Shown here piece after piece: positions 1-8,372 of a stretch of 64,000 bases of DNA (position 1 is the stretch's first letter; each line of letters starts with the position of its first letter). Source of the stretch: Cytobacillus sp. S13-E01 (GTDB lineage Bacteria > Bacillota > Bacilli > Bacillales > Bacillaceae_L); NCBI RefSeq assembly GCF_029193815.1, contig NZ_JARFVC010000009.1:1-64000 (forward strand), read 5' to 3'. The position numbers and the translations under genes are program-made. The notes below the pieces were generated by a model, which was given only the letters and a program-made list of their open reading frames with translations, ran no database searches and was not told the DNA's origin.

Positions 1-127
1 AAAGATAAGAAAGCATTCCTGTATTAAAGCAAAATGAGATTTGAATAAAATAAGCCTCCTTGGTATGATACAAAGTGTCCAAGCTGATCAGCGCAAAGGA
101 CATTTAATAACCAAAGGAGGACATAAA

Positions 128-1411
128 ATGAAGTATAAACAAAATGACAAGATTCTGCAACTTACAGAAAAAACCTTAATTATAGGGGTTGACATTGCTA
201 AACATAAGCATGTCGCAAGAGCACAAGATTATAGAGGTATACAATTTGGAAAAGCTCATACATTTTTAAACACATATGAGGGTTTTGAAGGTTTCATAAA
301 CTGGTTAAATCAAATCAAAGCTAAACAGTCTAAGGAAGATGTCATCATTGGGATGGAACCTACTGGACATTATTGGCTTCCGTTGGCTTATTGGCTAAAA
401 GAAAAAGGAAAAAAGGTGGTTGTAGTTAATCCAGCTCATGTTAAGCAAACAAAGGAGTTAGATGACAATTCTCCTACTAAGAATGATTTCAAGGATGCTA
501 GAGTTATCTCTAGACTTATTGAGGGCGGAAGATATTCGGAGCCCAATTTACCGGAAGGTATATACTCGGATTTACGTGAAGGTATGAACCTATATAACCA
601 ATTGGTACAGGACCTAACAGCTGTGAAAAATATAGTTCACCAATGGCTCGACCGTTTCTTTCCTGAATATTTAACGGTCTTTGGGAAGTGGGATGGAAAA
701 GCTTCTCTACAAGTTCTAAGAATGGGACTTTTTCCTGATGAGTTATTAGAGCGTGAAGACTTGGAAATTCTAGCTGAAATTCGTAAAGAAGTTAAAAAAG
801 GTGTGGGAATAAAGAAGGTTGTTCAGTTGAAAAACGTTGCCCTTCGTTCAGTAGGCATTAAAGAGGGGCGAAGTCTAGCTAGGTTAAAATTAAAAAGCTT
901 ACTAGACCAATACGATCTTCTTTCAGAACAATTAGAGAGCGTCTGGAGTGAAGTAGAGAACATCATACAAGATGTTCCAGGGGCGAGAGAGATGGGAGAT
1001 ATTAAAGGTATTGGACAAGTTACAGTAGCCTCCTTTTTTGCAGAAGTCGGTGATTTACAAAAGTACTCACATCCCGACCAAATTGTTAAGTTAGCAGGAT
1101 TAAACTTAAAACTAGCTACATCAGGAAAGTGGAAAGGGCAAACAATTATTACTAAACGAGGGCGTCCTAAATTAAGGGCACTATTGTTTAAAGTCGTGTT
1201 GCCTCTTGTAGCTCAAAATCCTGCATTTAAGGCACTACATCAGTACTTTATTACACGAAATGAAAATCCATTAAAAAAGAAGCAGTCTATCATCGCTATA
1301 TGTTGTAAATTAATTCGTATTTTATTTACGATTGGAAAGAAACAAATTGAGTTTGAACCAGCTAAAATGTTACAAGATATTCCTCATTTTAGTATGCAAG
1401 AAGCTGCTTAA
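128..1411 (+). CDS. IS110-family DEDD transposase (recombinase)
   Basis: 427 residues, typical for the family. The N-terminal RuvC-like domain shows the first acidic residue in GVDIAKHKH (near residue 20), the glutamate in MEPTGHYW (near 80) and the paired aspartates in NDFKDAR (near 120). The C-terminal transposase-20 domain begins near 300 with KGIGQVTVASFFAEVGD and carries AGLN..., TSGKWKG and RGRPKLR, including the probable catalytic serine. I chose ATG 128 because AAAGGAGG lies 7-10 bases upstream; the longer open frame to a TTG at 41 has no such site. The reading frame is intact, so the protein may be active. Family knowledge: these enzymes use a structured RNA encoded in the element's own non-coding end to choose targets. 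Confidence 0.9.
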   Translation: MKYKQNDKILQLTEKTLIIGVDIAKHKHVARAQDYRGIQFGKAHTFLNTYEGFEGFINWLNQIKAKQSKEDVIIGMEPTGHYWLPLAYWLKEKGKKVVVVNPAHVKQTKELDDNSPTKNDFKDARVISRLIEGGRYSEPNLPEGIYSDLREGMNLYNQLVQDLTAVKNIVHQWLDRFFPEYLTVFGKWDGKASLQVLRMGLFPDELLEREDLEILAEIRKEVKKGVGIKKVVQLKNVALRSVGIKEGRSLARLKLKSLLDQYDLLSEQLESVWSEVENIIQDVPGAREMGDIKGIGQVTVASFFAEVGDLQKYSHPDQIVKLAGLNLKLATSGKWKGQTIITKRGRPKLRALLFKVVLPLVAQNPAFKALHQYFITRNENPLKKKQSIIAICCKLIRILFTIGKKQIEFEPAKMLQDIPHFSMQEAA

Positions 1412-1579
1412 AAGGATAGGGTAAAGTGATCAAAAAGAAGTTAGGTGCAGAAAATAGTCGAAGATTTATATAACATAAACAGTAGTATCGATGACAATAT
1501 TTAATTCTCATTTTTTATTCACTTAGTAGTCGAAGTATTTTAAAGTTGTTTCAATTTGAAGAAGACTTACAACAGAAGC

Positions 1580-1760
1580 TAGGAGCAGTCGGCAAGCATT
1601 TATACTATTGGGCAATGACCCCGCAAGAAAGCATCGCCGACCCCACTTCATGGATAGGCAGAACGAAGGAATGTATGCGCATATTTTTCATATGACGCCG
1701 TGAGAAATGGGAGGGTGTGCCGCCATGAACATTGTGGGATCCAATAGCGACCATATTTCT
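1580..1760 (+). ncRNA. Possible guide (bridge/seek) RNA region of the IS110 element
   Basis: The 3' flank of the transposase gene is unlike the AT-rich spacers around it. GTCGGC (1588-1593) pairs with GCCGAC (1636-1641) and encloses a GGG/CCC hairpin near 1610-1622. A second stem-loop at 1677-1698 pairs GCG.CATAT with ATATG.CGC. Downstream come GGGAGGGTGTGCCGCC and TGTGGGATCCAATAGCG. Members of the IS1111 group encode their guide RNA downstream of the transposase. That this block is such an RNA is my inference; I cannot see a target duplication or core dinucleotide that would prove it. Confidence 0.35.
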
Positions 1761-1958
1761 AGATATTATCCTTTTTTGTAAAAAAATAGAAGAAGAGGGT
1801 TTATTTAACTATGTCCTCCTCCTCTAAAATACAAATAAAGTTCTGTTAGTCCATTAAAGTGCAGTCTTATTGAAATTTGAAATACTGAGAAAAACAGAGA
1901 AAACAAGAGAAAAACCTTACTTTAATGAGGGAGTATAAAAGTTTGTACATAGTTTTAG

Positions 1959-2083
1959 TGTCTAGCTCCGGGCACCATCGGCTCTATGGTATAAGCCAAT
2001 CCGTCCGGAAGGTTAAAGAACAACCTTCCAGCCGGCTTGTCTTATGCTTGTCGCCGATAGGCGGGCGCCCTGCGCTTTTCTTA
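1959..2083 (+). repeat. Interspersed fold-back repeat, copy 1 (full)
   Basis: The core starts TGTCTAGCTCCGGGC and ends GGCGGGCGCCCTGCGCTTTTCTTA. The outer arms GCACCATCGGC and GCCGATAGGCGGGCGCC are complementary, and an inner hairpin pairs ATAAGCC...CCGGAAGG with CCTTCC...GGCTTGTCTTAT. This copy is nearly identical to the one at 48858-48985, including about 25 bases upstream (GTATAAAAGTTTGTAC), which points to a recent common source. It lies between the IS110 element and the lcfA promoter. Confidence 0.85.
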
Positions 2084-2213
2084 TGTTTATTTTAAACGTC
2101 ACATCGCCTTAAACTTTTTAAACAAACAAATACCGTTAAACTGGTTGCCGCGAGTTAATTCGACAGAACCTTTAGAATCTCGTCATCTTTCTTAGTGATT
2201 ATTAAATCAGCAA

Positions 2214-2242
2214 TTGTCATGGTATTGGCAATGTACTATAAT
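2214..2242 (+). promoter_or_regulatory. Sigma-A promoter of lcfA
   Basis: TTGTCA (2214-2219), a 17-base spacer and TATAAT (2237-2242) match the vegetative consensus well. The AT-rich sequence just downstream, TAATCATTAG, resembles only one half of a FadR box, so FadR control here is uncertain. Confidence 0.7.
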
Positions 2243-2317
2243 GGTAATAATCATTAGAATATTCAAAACATAATATTGTTTCGAATATAACTTTACATTA
2301 GGGGAGGGAAAGTACAA

Positions 2318-4003
2318 ATGGCTATAACCAAACCATGGTTAGAACAATATCCTGAGGAAATACCACACAGTATTCAATACGATGACAAACCGATACAAAC
2401 CTATTTAAAAGATGCAGCTGTAGAATTTCCTAACAAAAAAGCCATTCATTTTCAAGGGAAAGAACTCACTTATAGTGAATTATATGACAGTGCGTTGAAG
2501 CTAGGAAACTACTTACAAAAGATTGGTGTAAACAAGGGAGATAGGGTATCGATTATGCTTCCCAATTGCCCACAAGCTGTTATAGCTTATTATGGTGTGT
2601 TATTTTCTGGAGGAGTAGTTGTTCAAACAAATCCTCTTTACATGGAAAGAGAAATAGAATATCAAATGAATGATTCAGGTTCTAAGGTTATTATTACATT
2701 AGATATTCTGTATCCCCGGGTATCTAAAGTGAAAGCGTTAACAAGTCTGGAACATATTATAGTTACTGGTATTAAGGACTACTTACCATTTCCAAAGAAC
2801 ATCGTCTATCCATTTATTCAAAAGAAACAGTATGGCATTGTTGTGAAGGTTGAACATCAAGGTGAAAATCATTTGTTTACTGAAGTCTTAAATAGAAGTG
2901 CTACAGTAGCAATTGATTTAGATGTGAACCCGAGTGAAGATATAGCGTTATTGCAGTACACAGGCGGTACTACTGGTTTTCCAAAAGGAGTTATGCTCAC
3001 ACATCGCAATCTTGTAGCTAATACTCTTATGTGTGCAGCATGGATGTATAAATGCAAGCGTGGAGAAGAAACTGTCCTGGGTATTCTACCATTTTTCCAT
3101 GTATATGGGATGACTACTGTTATGAATCTATCTGTTATGCAGGGATTTAAGATGATCTTAATGCCAAAATTCGATGCTGGTGATACATTAAAAACGATTG
3201 AAAAATTTAAACCGACATTATTTCCGGGAGCGCCAACAATATACATTGCCTTGTTAAATCATCCAGATATTCAAAAATATGATTTATCATCGATTGAGTC
3301 TTGCATTAGTGGTTCTGCACCATTGCCTGTTGAAGTTCAGGAGCAATTTGAAAAAGTTACAGGTGGCAAAGTCGTTGAGGGATATGGCTTATCGGAAGCT
3401 TCTCCTGTTACACATTCAAACTTCTTATGGGGTAAACGCGTAAGTGGAAGTATCGGATTACCTTGGCCAGACACAGATGCAATGGTTGTCTCCATGGAAA
3501 CTGGTGAACAAGCTGAAGTGAATGAAATTGGTGAACTCGCTATTAGCGGTCCACAGGTTATGAAGGGATATTGGAAAAGACCAGAGGAAACAGCTGAAAC
3601 TCTAAAAGATGGTTGGCTCTTGACTGGTGACTTAGGTTATATGGATGAAAATGGGTATTTCTATATTGTTGATCGGAAAAAAGATATGATTATTGCTGGC
3701 GGCTATAACATTTATCCAAGAGAAATCGAAGAAGTTTTATATGAGAATGAAAAAATACAAGAGGTAGTGGTGGCAGGAATACCAGACCCTTACCGTGGTG
3801 AAACAGTAAAAGCATATATCGTTTTAAAAGAAGGTCAAAGTTTAACCGAAGAGGAATTAGATAAATACTCGAGAAAACATTTGGCAGCTTACAAAGTTCC
3901 TAGAATGTACGAATTTAGAAAAGAATTGCCAAAAACAGCGGTAGGAAAAATTTTAAGAAGAGCTCTTGTTGATGAAGAAAAGGAGAAGCTAAAAAAAGCA
4001 TAA
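2318..4003 (+). CDS. lcfA: Long-chain fatty-acid--CoA ligase
   Basis: 561 residues; activates free fatty acids to acyl-CoA with ATP at the cytoplasmic membrane, the first step of fatty-acid degradation. The ANL-superfamily motifs are all present: the P-loop YTGGTTGFPKG near residue 213, YGLSEASPV near 357, GDLG followed by VDRKKDMIIAGGYN near 440-460, and the C-terminal catalytic lysine in PKTAVGKILRR near 545. The ATG is preceded by GGGGAGGG. The gene has its own promoter and a terminator, but it directly precedes fadR-fadB-etfBA, the rest of the beta-oxidation set, as in B. subtilis. Confidence 0.95.
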   Translation: MAITKPWLEQYPEEIPHSIQYDDKPIQTYLKDAAVEFPNKKAIHFQGKELTYSELYDSALKLGNYLQKIGVNKGDRVSIMLPNCPQAVIAYYGVLFSGGVVVQTNPLYMEREIEYQMNDSGSKVIITLDILYPRVSKVKALTSLEHIIVTGIKDYLPFPKNIVYPFIQKKQYGIVVKVEHQGENHLFTEVLNRSATVAIDLDVNPSEDIALLQYTGGTTGFPKGVMLTHRNLVANTLMCAAWMYKCKRGEETVLGILPFFHVYGMTTVMNLSVMQGFKMILMPKFDAGDTLKTIEKFKPTLFPGAPTIYIALLNHPDIQKYDLSSIESCISGSAPLPVEVQEQFEKVTGGKVVEGYGLSEASPVTHSNFLWGKRVSGSIGLPWPDTDAMVVSMETGEQAEVNEIGELAISGPQVMKGYWKRPEETAETLKDGWLLTGDLGYMDENGYFYIVDRKKDMIIAGGYNIYPREIEEVLYENEKIQEVVVAGIPDPYRGETVKAYIVLKEGQSLTEEELDKYSRKHLAAYKVPRMYEFRKELPKTAVGKILRRALVDEEKEKLKKA

Positions 4004-4081
4004 CTATTTCAAAACACTCTTATTATAACAACAAAATACTTTGCTAGATATACACCATCACATGTATTTAACAACATGCAA

Positions 4082-4117
4082 AGAGCCATAATAAGGTGTA
4101 ATGGCTCTTCGGTTTTT
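4082..4117 (+). terminator. Terminator after lcfA
   Basis: AGAGCCAT (4082-4089) and ATGGCTCT (4101-4108) form an 8-bp stem followed by TCGGTTTTT. It separates lcfA from the promoter of fadR. Confidence 0.75.
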
Positions 4118-4128
4118 AAATGAATAAC

Positions 4129-4157
4129 TTGACAGCAGTTAATAAAGAACGTATTAT
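4129..4157 (+). promoter_or_regulatory. Sigma-A promoter of the fadR-fadB unit
   Basis: TTGACA (4129-4134), a 17-base spacer, TATTAT (4152-4157). The expected transcription start falls at or beside the FadR box at 4165-4182, so a repressor bound there would block initiation. Confidence 0.8.
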
Positions 4158-4164
4158 AAAATTA

Positions 4165-4182
4165 TGAATGACGATTCATTCA
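4165..4182. promoter_or_regulatory. FadR operator
   Basis: TGAATGACGATTCATTCA is an interrupted palindrome that fits the known Bacillus FadR box (TGAATGANTANTCATTCA) at all but one base. It lies between the -10 box and the fadR start codon, implying autorepression that long-chain acyl-CoA would relieve. Confidence 0.85.
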
Positions 4183-4204
4183 TTTTTTGAAAGGGAGAAA
4201 AAGA

Positions 4205-4801
4205 ATGAAACGTAACAAACCAAAATTTAAACAAATCATAGATGCAGCAGTAATTGTGATCGCTGAAAATGGCTATCACCAGGCACAAGTTTCTAGAATA
4301 GCAAAGCAAGCTGGTGTTGCTGACGGAACAATCTATTTGTATTTTAAAAATAAGGAAGACATCTTGGTTTCCCTTTTTCAAGAGAAGATGGGAAACTTTA
4401 TTGAAAAAATTGAAGAAGAAATTGCAGGAAAACAGACTGCTGCACAGAAATTGTTAATGTTGGTGGAAAAACATTTTAATTTATTAGCTGCTGATCATGC
4501 TTTAGCAATTGTTACTCAATTAGAATTACGTCAATCGAATAAAGAATTGCGTTTACGAATTAACGAAGTATTAAAAGGGTATCTCCGGATTGTTGATCAA
4601 ATTATCTCAAAAGGCAAAGAAGACGGCGAATTTAGAGAAGACCTAGATGTTCGTTTAGCAAGACAAATGGTTTTTGGAACAATCGATGAAACTGTTACGA
4701 CATGGGTAATGAATGACCAAAAATATGACCTCATTAAGCTAACTAATCAAGTACACCAACTAATTGTGTATGGATGTGGACTTACTCAACCAGATAAATA
4801 A
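4205..4801 (+). CDS. fadR: TetR-family fatty-acid degradation repressor FadR
   Basis: 198 residues. The N-terminal helix-turn-helix spans about residues 10-55 (AGVADGTIYLYFKNKEDIL is the recognition segment), and the rest is an all-helical acyl-CoA binding domain. Family knowledge: FadR (YsiA) represses beta-oxidation genes and is released by long-chain acyl-CoAs. ATG 4205 is chosen because AAGGGAG lies 7 bases upstream; a TTG at 4187 overlaps that site. The adjoining operator and its neighbours lcfA, fadB and etfBA agree with this function. Confidence 0.93.
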   Translation: MKRNKPKFKQIIDAAVIVIAENGYHQAQVSRIAKQAGVADGTIYLYFKNKEDILVSLFQEKMGNFIEKIEEEIAGKQTAAQKLLMLVEKHFNLLAADHALAIVTQLELRQSNKELRLRINEVLKGYLRIVDQIISKGKEDGEFREDLDVRLARQMVFGTIDETVTTWVMNDQKYDLIKLTNQVHQLIVYGCGLTQPDK

Positions 4802-4840
4802 TGGTCTGAGTCTACTATCCTTTTAAAAGGGGGAACTGAG

Positions 4841-5614
4841 ATGACTTTATTAAATACCAAAATTGAAGAACGCATTGCTACAGTGACAATTAATCGTCCA
4901 CCTGCAAATGCACTATCTTCTTCAGTCTTGAAAGAGCTTTCAGCAGTTCTAGATGATTTAGAGCATGAAGAAGAGGTTCGAGTCATTGTGATTAATGGTG
5001 AAGGTCGTTTCTTTTCTGCGGGAGCAGATATCAAGGAATTTACTACTGTTTCAACTGGAGAAGAATTTTCAAAGCTTTCTACATATGGCCAAGAGCTTTT
5101 TGAAAGAATCGAAAATTTCTCTAAACCAATAATTGCGAGTATTCATGGGGCTGCACTAGGTGGTGGACTTGAACTAGCCATGGGTTGTCACTTTAGAATT
5201 GTGAGTGAAAATGCAAAGCTAGGATTACCAGAGCTTCAACTAGGATTAATTCCAGGATTCGCTGGAACAGCACGTCTACCGAAGTATGTAGGAGTTGCAA
5301 AAGCTGCTGAAATGCTTTGGACAAGTGAGCCTATCACTGGGGCTGAGGCAGTTAAAGTTGGACTTGCTAACCATGCTTTTCCAGAAGAAAGCTTACTCGA
5401 GGAAACCTATAAGATTGCTAGAAAAATAGCTTTAAAAAGTCCTGTTTCGATTCGTGCTACTATTGAGCTACTCAATATCACTAAAACAGAACAATATCGT
5501 GCAGCGGTGAACAAAGAGGCAGAGTTATTTGGAAGTGTATTCACATCTGAAGATGGCCAAGAGGGCATTAAAGCCTTTATTGACAAGCGCCAACCTCAAT
5601 TTTCGGGAAAATAA
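4841..5614 (+). CDS. fadB: Enoyl-CoA hydratase / isomerase family protein
   Basis: 257 residues with the crotonase fold. The CoA-binding oxyanion-hole segments are FSAGADIKEF near residue 58 and HGAALGGGLELAMGC near 105; the catalytic glutamates fall in LPELQLGLIPGFAGTARLP near 130-145. It hydrates 2-enoyl-CoA in beta-oxidation. It starts 40 bases after fadR behind AAAAGGGGG and is probably cotranscribed with it. Equivalent to B. subtilis ysiB (fadB). Confidence 0.92.
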   Translation: MTLLNTKIEERIATVTINRPPANALSSSVLKELSAVLDDLEHEEEVRVIVINGEGRFFSAGADIKEFTTVSTGEEFSKLSTYGQELFERIENFSKPIIASIHGAALGGGLELAMGCHFRIVSENAKLGLPELQLGLIPGFAGTARLPKYVGVAKAAEMLWTSEPITGAEAVKVGLANHAFPEESLLEETYKIARKIALKSPVSIRATIELLNITKTEQYRAAVNKEAELFGSVFTSEDGQEGIKAFIDKRQPQFSGK

Positions 5615-5727
5615 AAATTATTTAAAACTATTTTTCTATTCAATTATCTGAAATTATAGTAAAATAGTGTTATACAGTTTTAGAATCTTAAAACTAACCA
5701 TGTTTTTATTATTTAGGAGGGGAAACA

Positions 5728-6501
5728 ATGAACATCTTTGTTATTATGAAAAGAACATTTGACACAGAAGAAAAAATAGTAGTAAAAAACGGTCAAATTA
5801 GTGAAGATGGTGCTGAATTTATAATTAACCCTTATGATGAGTATGCAATCGAAGAAGCTATTCAGGTTCGCGATGCACAGGGTGGAGAAGTGACTGTAGT
5901 AACAGTTGGTAACGAAGACGCTGAAAAAGAACTTCGTACAGCTTTAGCTATGGGTGCTGATAAAGCTGTATTAATTAATACTGAAGACGATGTTGAAGCT
6001 TGTGACCAATTCACAACAGCTAAAATCGTTGCTGAATACCTAAAAGACAAAGACGCAGATTTAATCTTAGGAGGAAATGTTGCAATTGACGGAGGTTCGG
6101 GGCAAGTTGGTCCTCGTGTTGCAGAATTATTAGACATTCCTTATGTAACAACAATTACAAAATTAGAAATTGACGGAACTAAGGTTACTGTTACCCGTGA
6201 TGTAGAAGGAGATTCTGAAGTAATTGAAACGTCTTTACCTCTTTTAGTTACAGCACAACAAGGCCTAAACGAGCCTCGTTATCCATCACTTCCAGGTATC
6301 ATGAAGGCAAAGAAAAAGCCTCTTGATGAGCTTGAATTAGATGATTTAGATCTAGAAGAAGATGATGTTGAAGCTAAAACGAAAACAATAGAAATCTATC
6401 TACCACCCAAAAAAGAAGCTGGTAAGGTTCTACAAGGTGAGTTAGCAGATCAAGTAAAAGAACTAGTATCATTACTACACACAGAAGCTAAGGTAGTGTA
6501 A
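5728..6501 (+). CDS. etfB: Electron transfer flavoprotein beta subunit
   Basis: 257 residues. The N-terminus MNIFVIMKRTFDTEE and the adenine-nucleotide binding segment LGGNVAIDGGSGQVGPRVAE (split across residues 113-132), plus QQGLNEPRYPSLPGIMKAKKKP near 190, are characteristic. With EtfA it accepts electrons from acyl-CoA dehydrogenases and passes them to the respiratory chain. AGGAGGGG lies 8 bases upstream. The next gene is etfA, 44 bases on. Confidence 0.95.
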   Translation: MNIFVIMKRTFDTEEKIVVKNGQISEDGAEFIINPYDEYAIEEAIQVRDAQGGEVTVVTVGNEDAEKELRTALAMGADKAVLINTEDDVEACDQFTTAKIVAEYLKDKDADLILGGNVAIDGGSGQVGPRVAELLDIPYVTTITKLEIDGTKVTVTRDVEGDSEVIETSLPLLVTAQQGLNEPRYPSLPGIMKAKKKPLDELELDDLDLEEDDVEAKTKTIEIYLPPKKEAGKVLQGELADQVKELVSLLHTEAKVV

Positions 6502-6545
6502 TAAATGATAGATTTTTCACTCTACTAAATTAGGGGGTATAGAAA

Positions 6546-7523
6546 ATGGCAAGAAAAGTATTAGTATTAGGTGAAGTGCGTGATAATACATTACGTAATG
6601 TTTCATTTGAAGCTATTTCAGCAGGTAAAACGGTAGCTGAAGGTGGAGAAGTAGTTGTAGTGTTACTTGGAGAAAATGTTAGTTCATTAGCAAATGAATT
6701 AATTTACTATGGTGCAGATAAAGTAGTAACAGTTGAAGATGAAAAATTGAAAACGTATACACCAGATGGATACTCTCAAGCACTATTAGCTGTGATTGAG
6801 TCTGAGAACCCTGAAGGCTTGGTATTCGGTCATACTGCATTAGGTAAAGACTTGTCACCTAAAATCGCAGGGAAATTAAGTTCAGGTTTAATTTCAGATG
6901 CTACTGATTTAGAAGTTGCTGGAGGAAATCTAGTATTTACTAGACCGATCTATTCAGGTAAAGCATTTGAGAAGAAAGTTATCACAGATGGTCTGATTTT
7001 TGCTACAGTACGCCCTAACAACATTGCGCCACTAGAAAGAGATGAATCCCGCACTGGGGCTGTTTCTTCACTATCAGTAGAAATTAAAGATTTACGTACA
7101 ATAGTAAAAGAAGTAGTAAGAAAAGCATCTGAAGGTGTAGATTTATCAGAGGCAAAAGTAGTTATTGCAGGTGGACGTGGAGTGAAAAGCACTGAGGGCT
7201 TTGACCCATTGAAAGAGCTTGCTAATGTACTTGGTGGTGCAATTGGTGCCTCGCGTGGTGCTTGTGATGCCGAGTATTGTGACTACTCACTACAAATCGG
7301 GCAAACTGGAAAGGTAGTTACACCAGATCTATATATCGCTTGCGGTATATCAGGAGCTATTCAACATTTAGCTGGGATGTCTAACTCAAAAGTAATCGTT
7401 GCAATTAACAAGGACCCTGAAGCGAATATTTTCAAGGTAGCTGATTATGGTATCGTTGGTGACTTATTTGAAGTAGTACCGATGTTAACTGAGGAGTTTA
7501 AAAAATTAAAAGTACATTCGTAA
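6546..7523 (+). CDS. etfA: Electron transfer flavoprotein alpha subunit
   Basis: 325 residues. The C-terminal FAD-binding domain (from about 200) shows AGGRGVKSTEGF, GASRGACDAEY, QIGQTGKVV and ISGAIQHLAGM, all FAD contacts in the family, followed by INKDPEANIFKVADYGIVGD. Forms the heterodimer with EtfB. Ribosome binding site AGGGGG at the expected spacing. A strong terminator follows, so the fad-etf unit probably ends here. Confidence 0.95.
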   Translation: MARKVLVLGEVRDNTLRNVSFEAISAGKTVAEGGEVVVVLLGENVSSLANELIYYGADKVVTVEDEKLKTYTPDGYSQALLAVIESENPEGLVFGHTALGKDLSPKIAGKLSSGLISDATDLEVAGGNLVFTRPIYSGKAFEKKVITDGLIFATVRPNNIAPLERDESRTGAVSSLSVEIKDLRTIVKEVVRKASEGVDLSEAKVVIAGGRGVKSTEGFDPLKELANVLGGAIGASRGACDAEYCDYSLQIGQTGKVVTPDLYIACGISGAIQHLAGMSNSKVIVAINKDPEANIFKVADYGIVGDLFEVVPMLTEEFKKLKVHS

Positions 7524-7535
7524 TCATATAGGCGA

Positions 7536-7567
7536 AAAAGCAAGCAACTAAATTTGCTTGCTTTTTT
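7536..7567 (+). terminator. Terminator after etfA
   Basis: AAGCAAGCAA and TTTGCTTGCTT pair around a short loop, with a TTTTTT tail. Confidence 0.8.
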
Positions 7568-7670
7568 GCTTATTAAAGTATAAAAGTTGTCTTTCAATTT
7601 TCTTAAATAAAACATGTTTTACCTACATAGATATACACAATCTGGGATATATTACGTTTGAGACAAATAA

Positions 7671-7700
7671 TTAGCATCTAAAAGTTCAAGGTGATATACT
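7671..7700 (+). promoter_or_regulatory. Possible extended -10 promoter of trxA
   Basis: TGATATACT (TG motif plus TATACT ending at 7700) with a weak TTAGCA 18 bases upstream. It leaves a leader of about 130 bases before trxA. Confidence 0.4.
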
Positions 7701-7832
7701 GTGTTTAACCAATCAGAAATGTAAAAAACATTCTGAACGGATCATGTAAAGGGCTGTATTACCAACAGTAAATGGTGATGTTTAGCCCAATTAATTACAT
7801 TATCTAAGTAGTCTATTAAGGAGGAATTCAAT

Positions 7833-8147
7833 ATGGCAATTTCAAATGTAACAGATCAAAATTTCAATACGGAAACTAGTGAAGGTCTAGTTCTAGCTGA
7901 TTTCTGGGCTCCTTGGTGTGGACCTTGTAAGATGATTGCACCAGTTTTAGAGGAATTAGACTCTGAAATGAGCGAGAAAGTTAAAATCGTAAAGCTTGAT
8001 GTTGACGAAAATCAAGAAACAGCAGGGAAATATGGTGTAATGAGCATCCCAACTTTATTAATTATGAAAAATGGAGAAGTTGTTGATAAAGTTGTAGGGT
8101 TCCAACCAAAAGAAGCACTTTCAGAATTATTAAACAAACATGCATAA
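7833..8147 (+). CDS. trxA: Thioredoxin
   Basis: 104 residues, the standard length. The redox site WCGPC places the cysteines at 29 and 32; the conserved cis-proline is in MSIPTLL near residue 74. General cytoplasmic disulfide reductase, reduced by thioredoxin reductase. AAGGAGG lies 8 bases before the ATG. Single-gene unit with its own terminator, as in other Bacillus species. Confidence 0.97.
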   Translation: MAISNVTDQNFNTETSEGLVLADFWAPWCGPCKMIAPVLEELDSEMSEKVKIVKLDVDENQETAGKYGVMSIPTLLIMKNGEVVDKVVGFQPKEALSELLNKHA

Positions 8148-8150
8148 GAA

Positions 8151-8181
8151 AACAGCCTAGCATTTGCTAGGTTGTTTTTTT
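8151..8181 (+). terminator. Terminator after trxA
   Basis: CAGCCTAGCA and TGCTAGGTTG pair with a four-base loop (one G-T), followed by TTTTTTT. Confidence 0.8.
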
Positions 8182-8224
8182 ATGCATGTTTATTATACTA
8201 TCTGAAAATCGTACATTTTCCTAA

Positions 8225-8248
8225 AAAAATAAGTAATTACTTATTTTT
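8225..8248. promoter_or_regulatory. 24-bp perfect palindrome upstream of uvrC
   Basis: All 12 pairs match around the centre GTAATTAC (arms AAAAATAAGTAA / TTACTTATTTTT). It could be an operator for a dimeric regulator, a weak hairpin, or an AT-rich coincidence; I do not recognise a known box. It lies 125 bases before uvrC. Confidence 0.4.
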
Positions 8249-8372
8249 ACAGAACAATATATAAAAGAAACATGGTACAATAATTGGTACGGTTCTAGTC
8301 AAATTTGTCTTAAAAGCTCTATTTATGTTTTGTATATGTTGAAACATTCTTTAATGCAATGGAGTGGTTACT

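Larger units (their letters stand above)
1..1760 (+). mobile_element. IS110-family insertion sequence, left end outside the window
   Basis: The element holds one DEDD-type transposase gene followed by about 350 non-coding bases with clear stem-loops. IS110-family elements lack conventional long terminal inverted repeats, so the right boundary is only an estimate: the structured, GC-richer sequence fades after about 1760. The left end is not visible because the window begins within about 127 bases of the transposase start. B. subtilis has no transposon at this place upstream of lcfA, so this is an insertion into a conserved backbone. Confidence 0.55.

Noticed and set aside
2243-2260. FadR box at the lcfA promoter
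   Set aside because: Only the right half-site (TAATCATT) resembles the consensus; the left half does not, so it was not listed as an operator.
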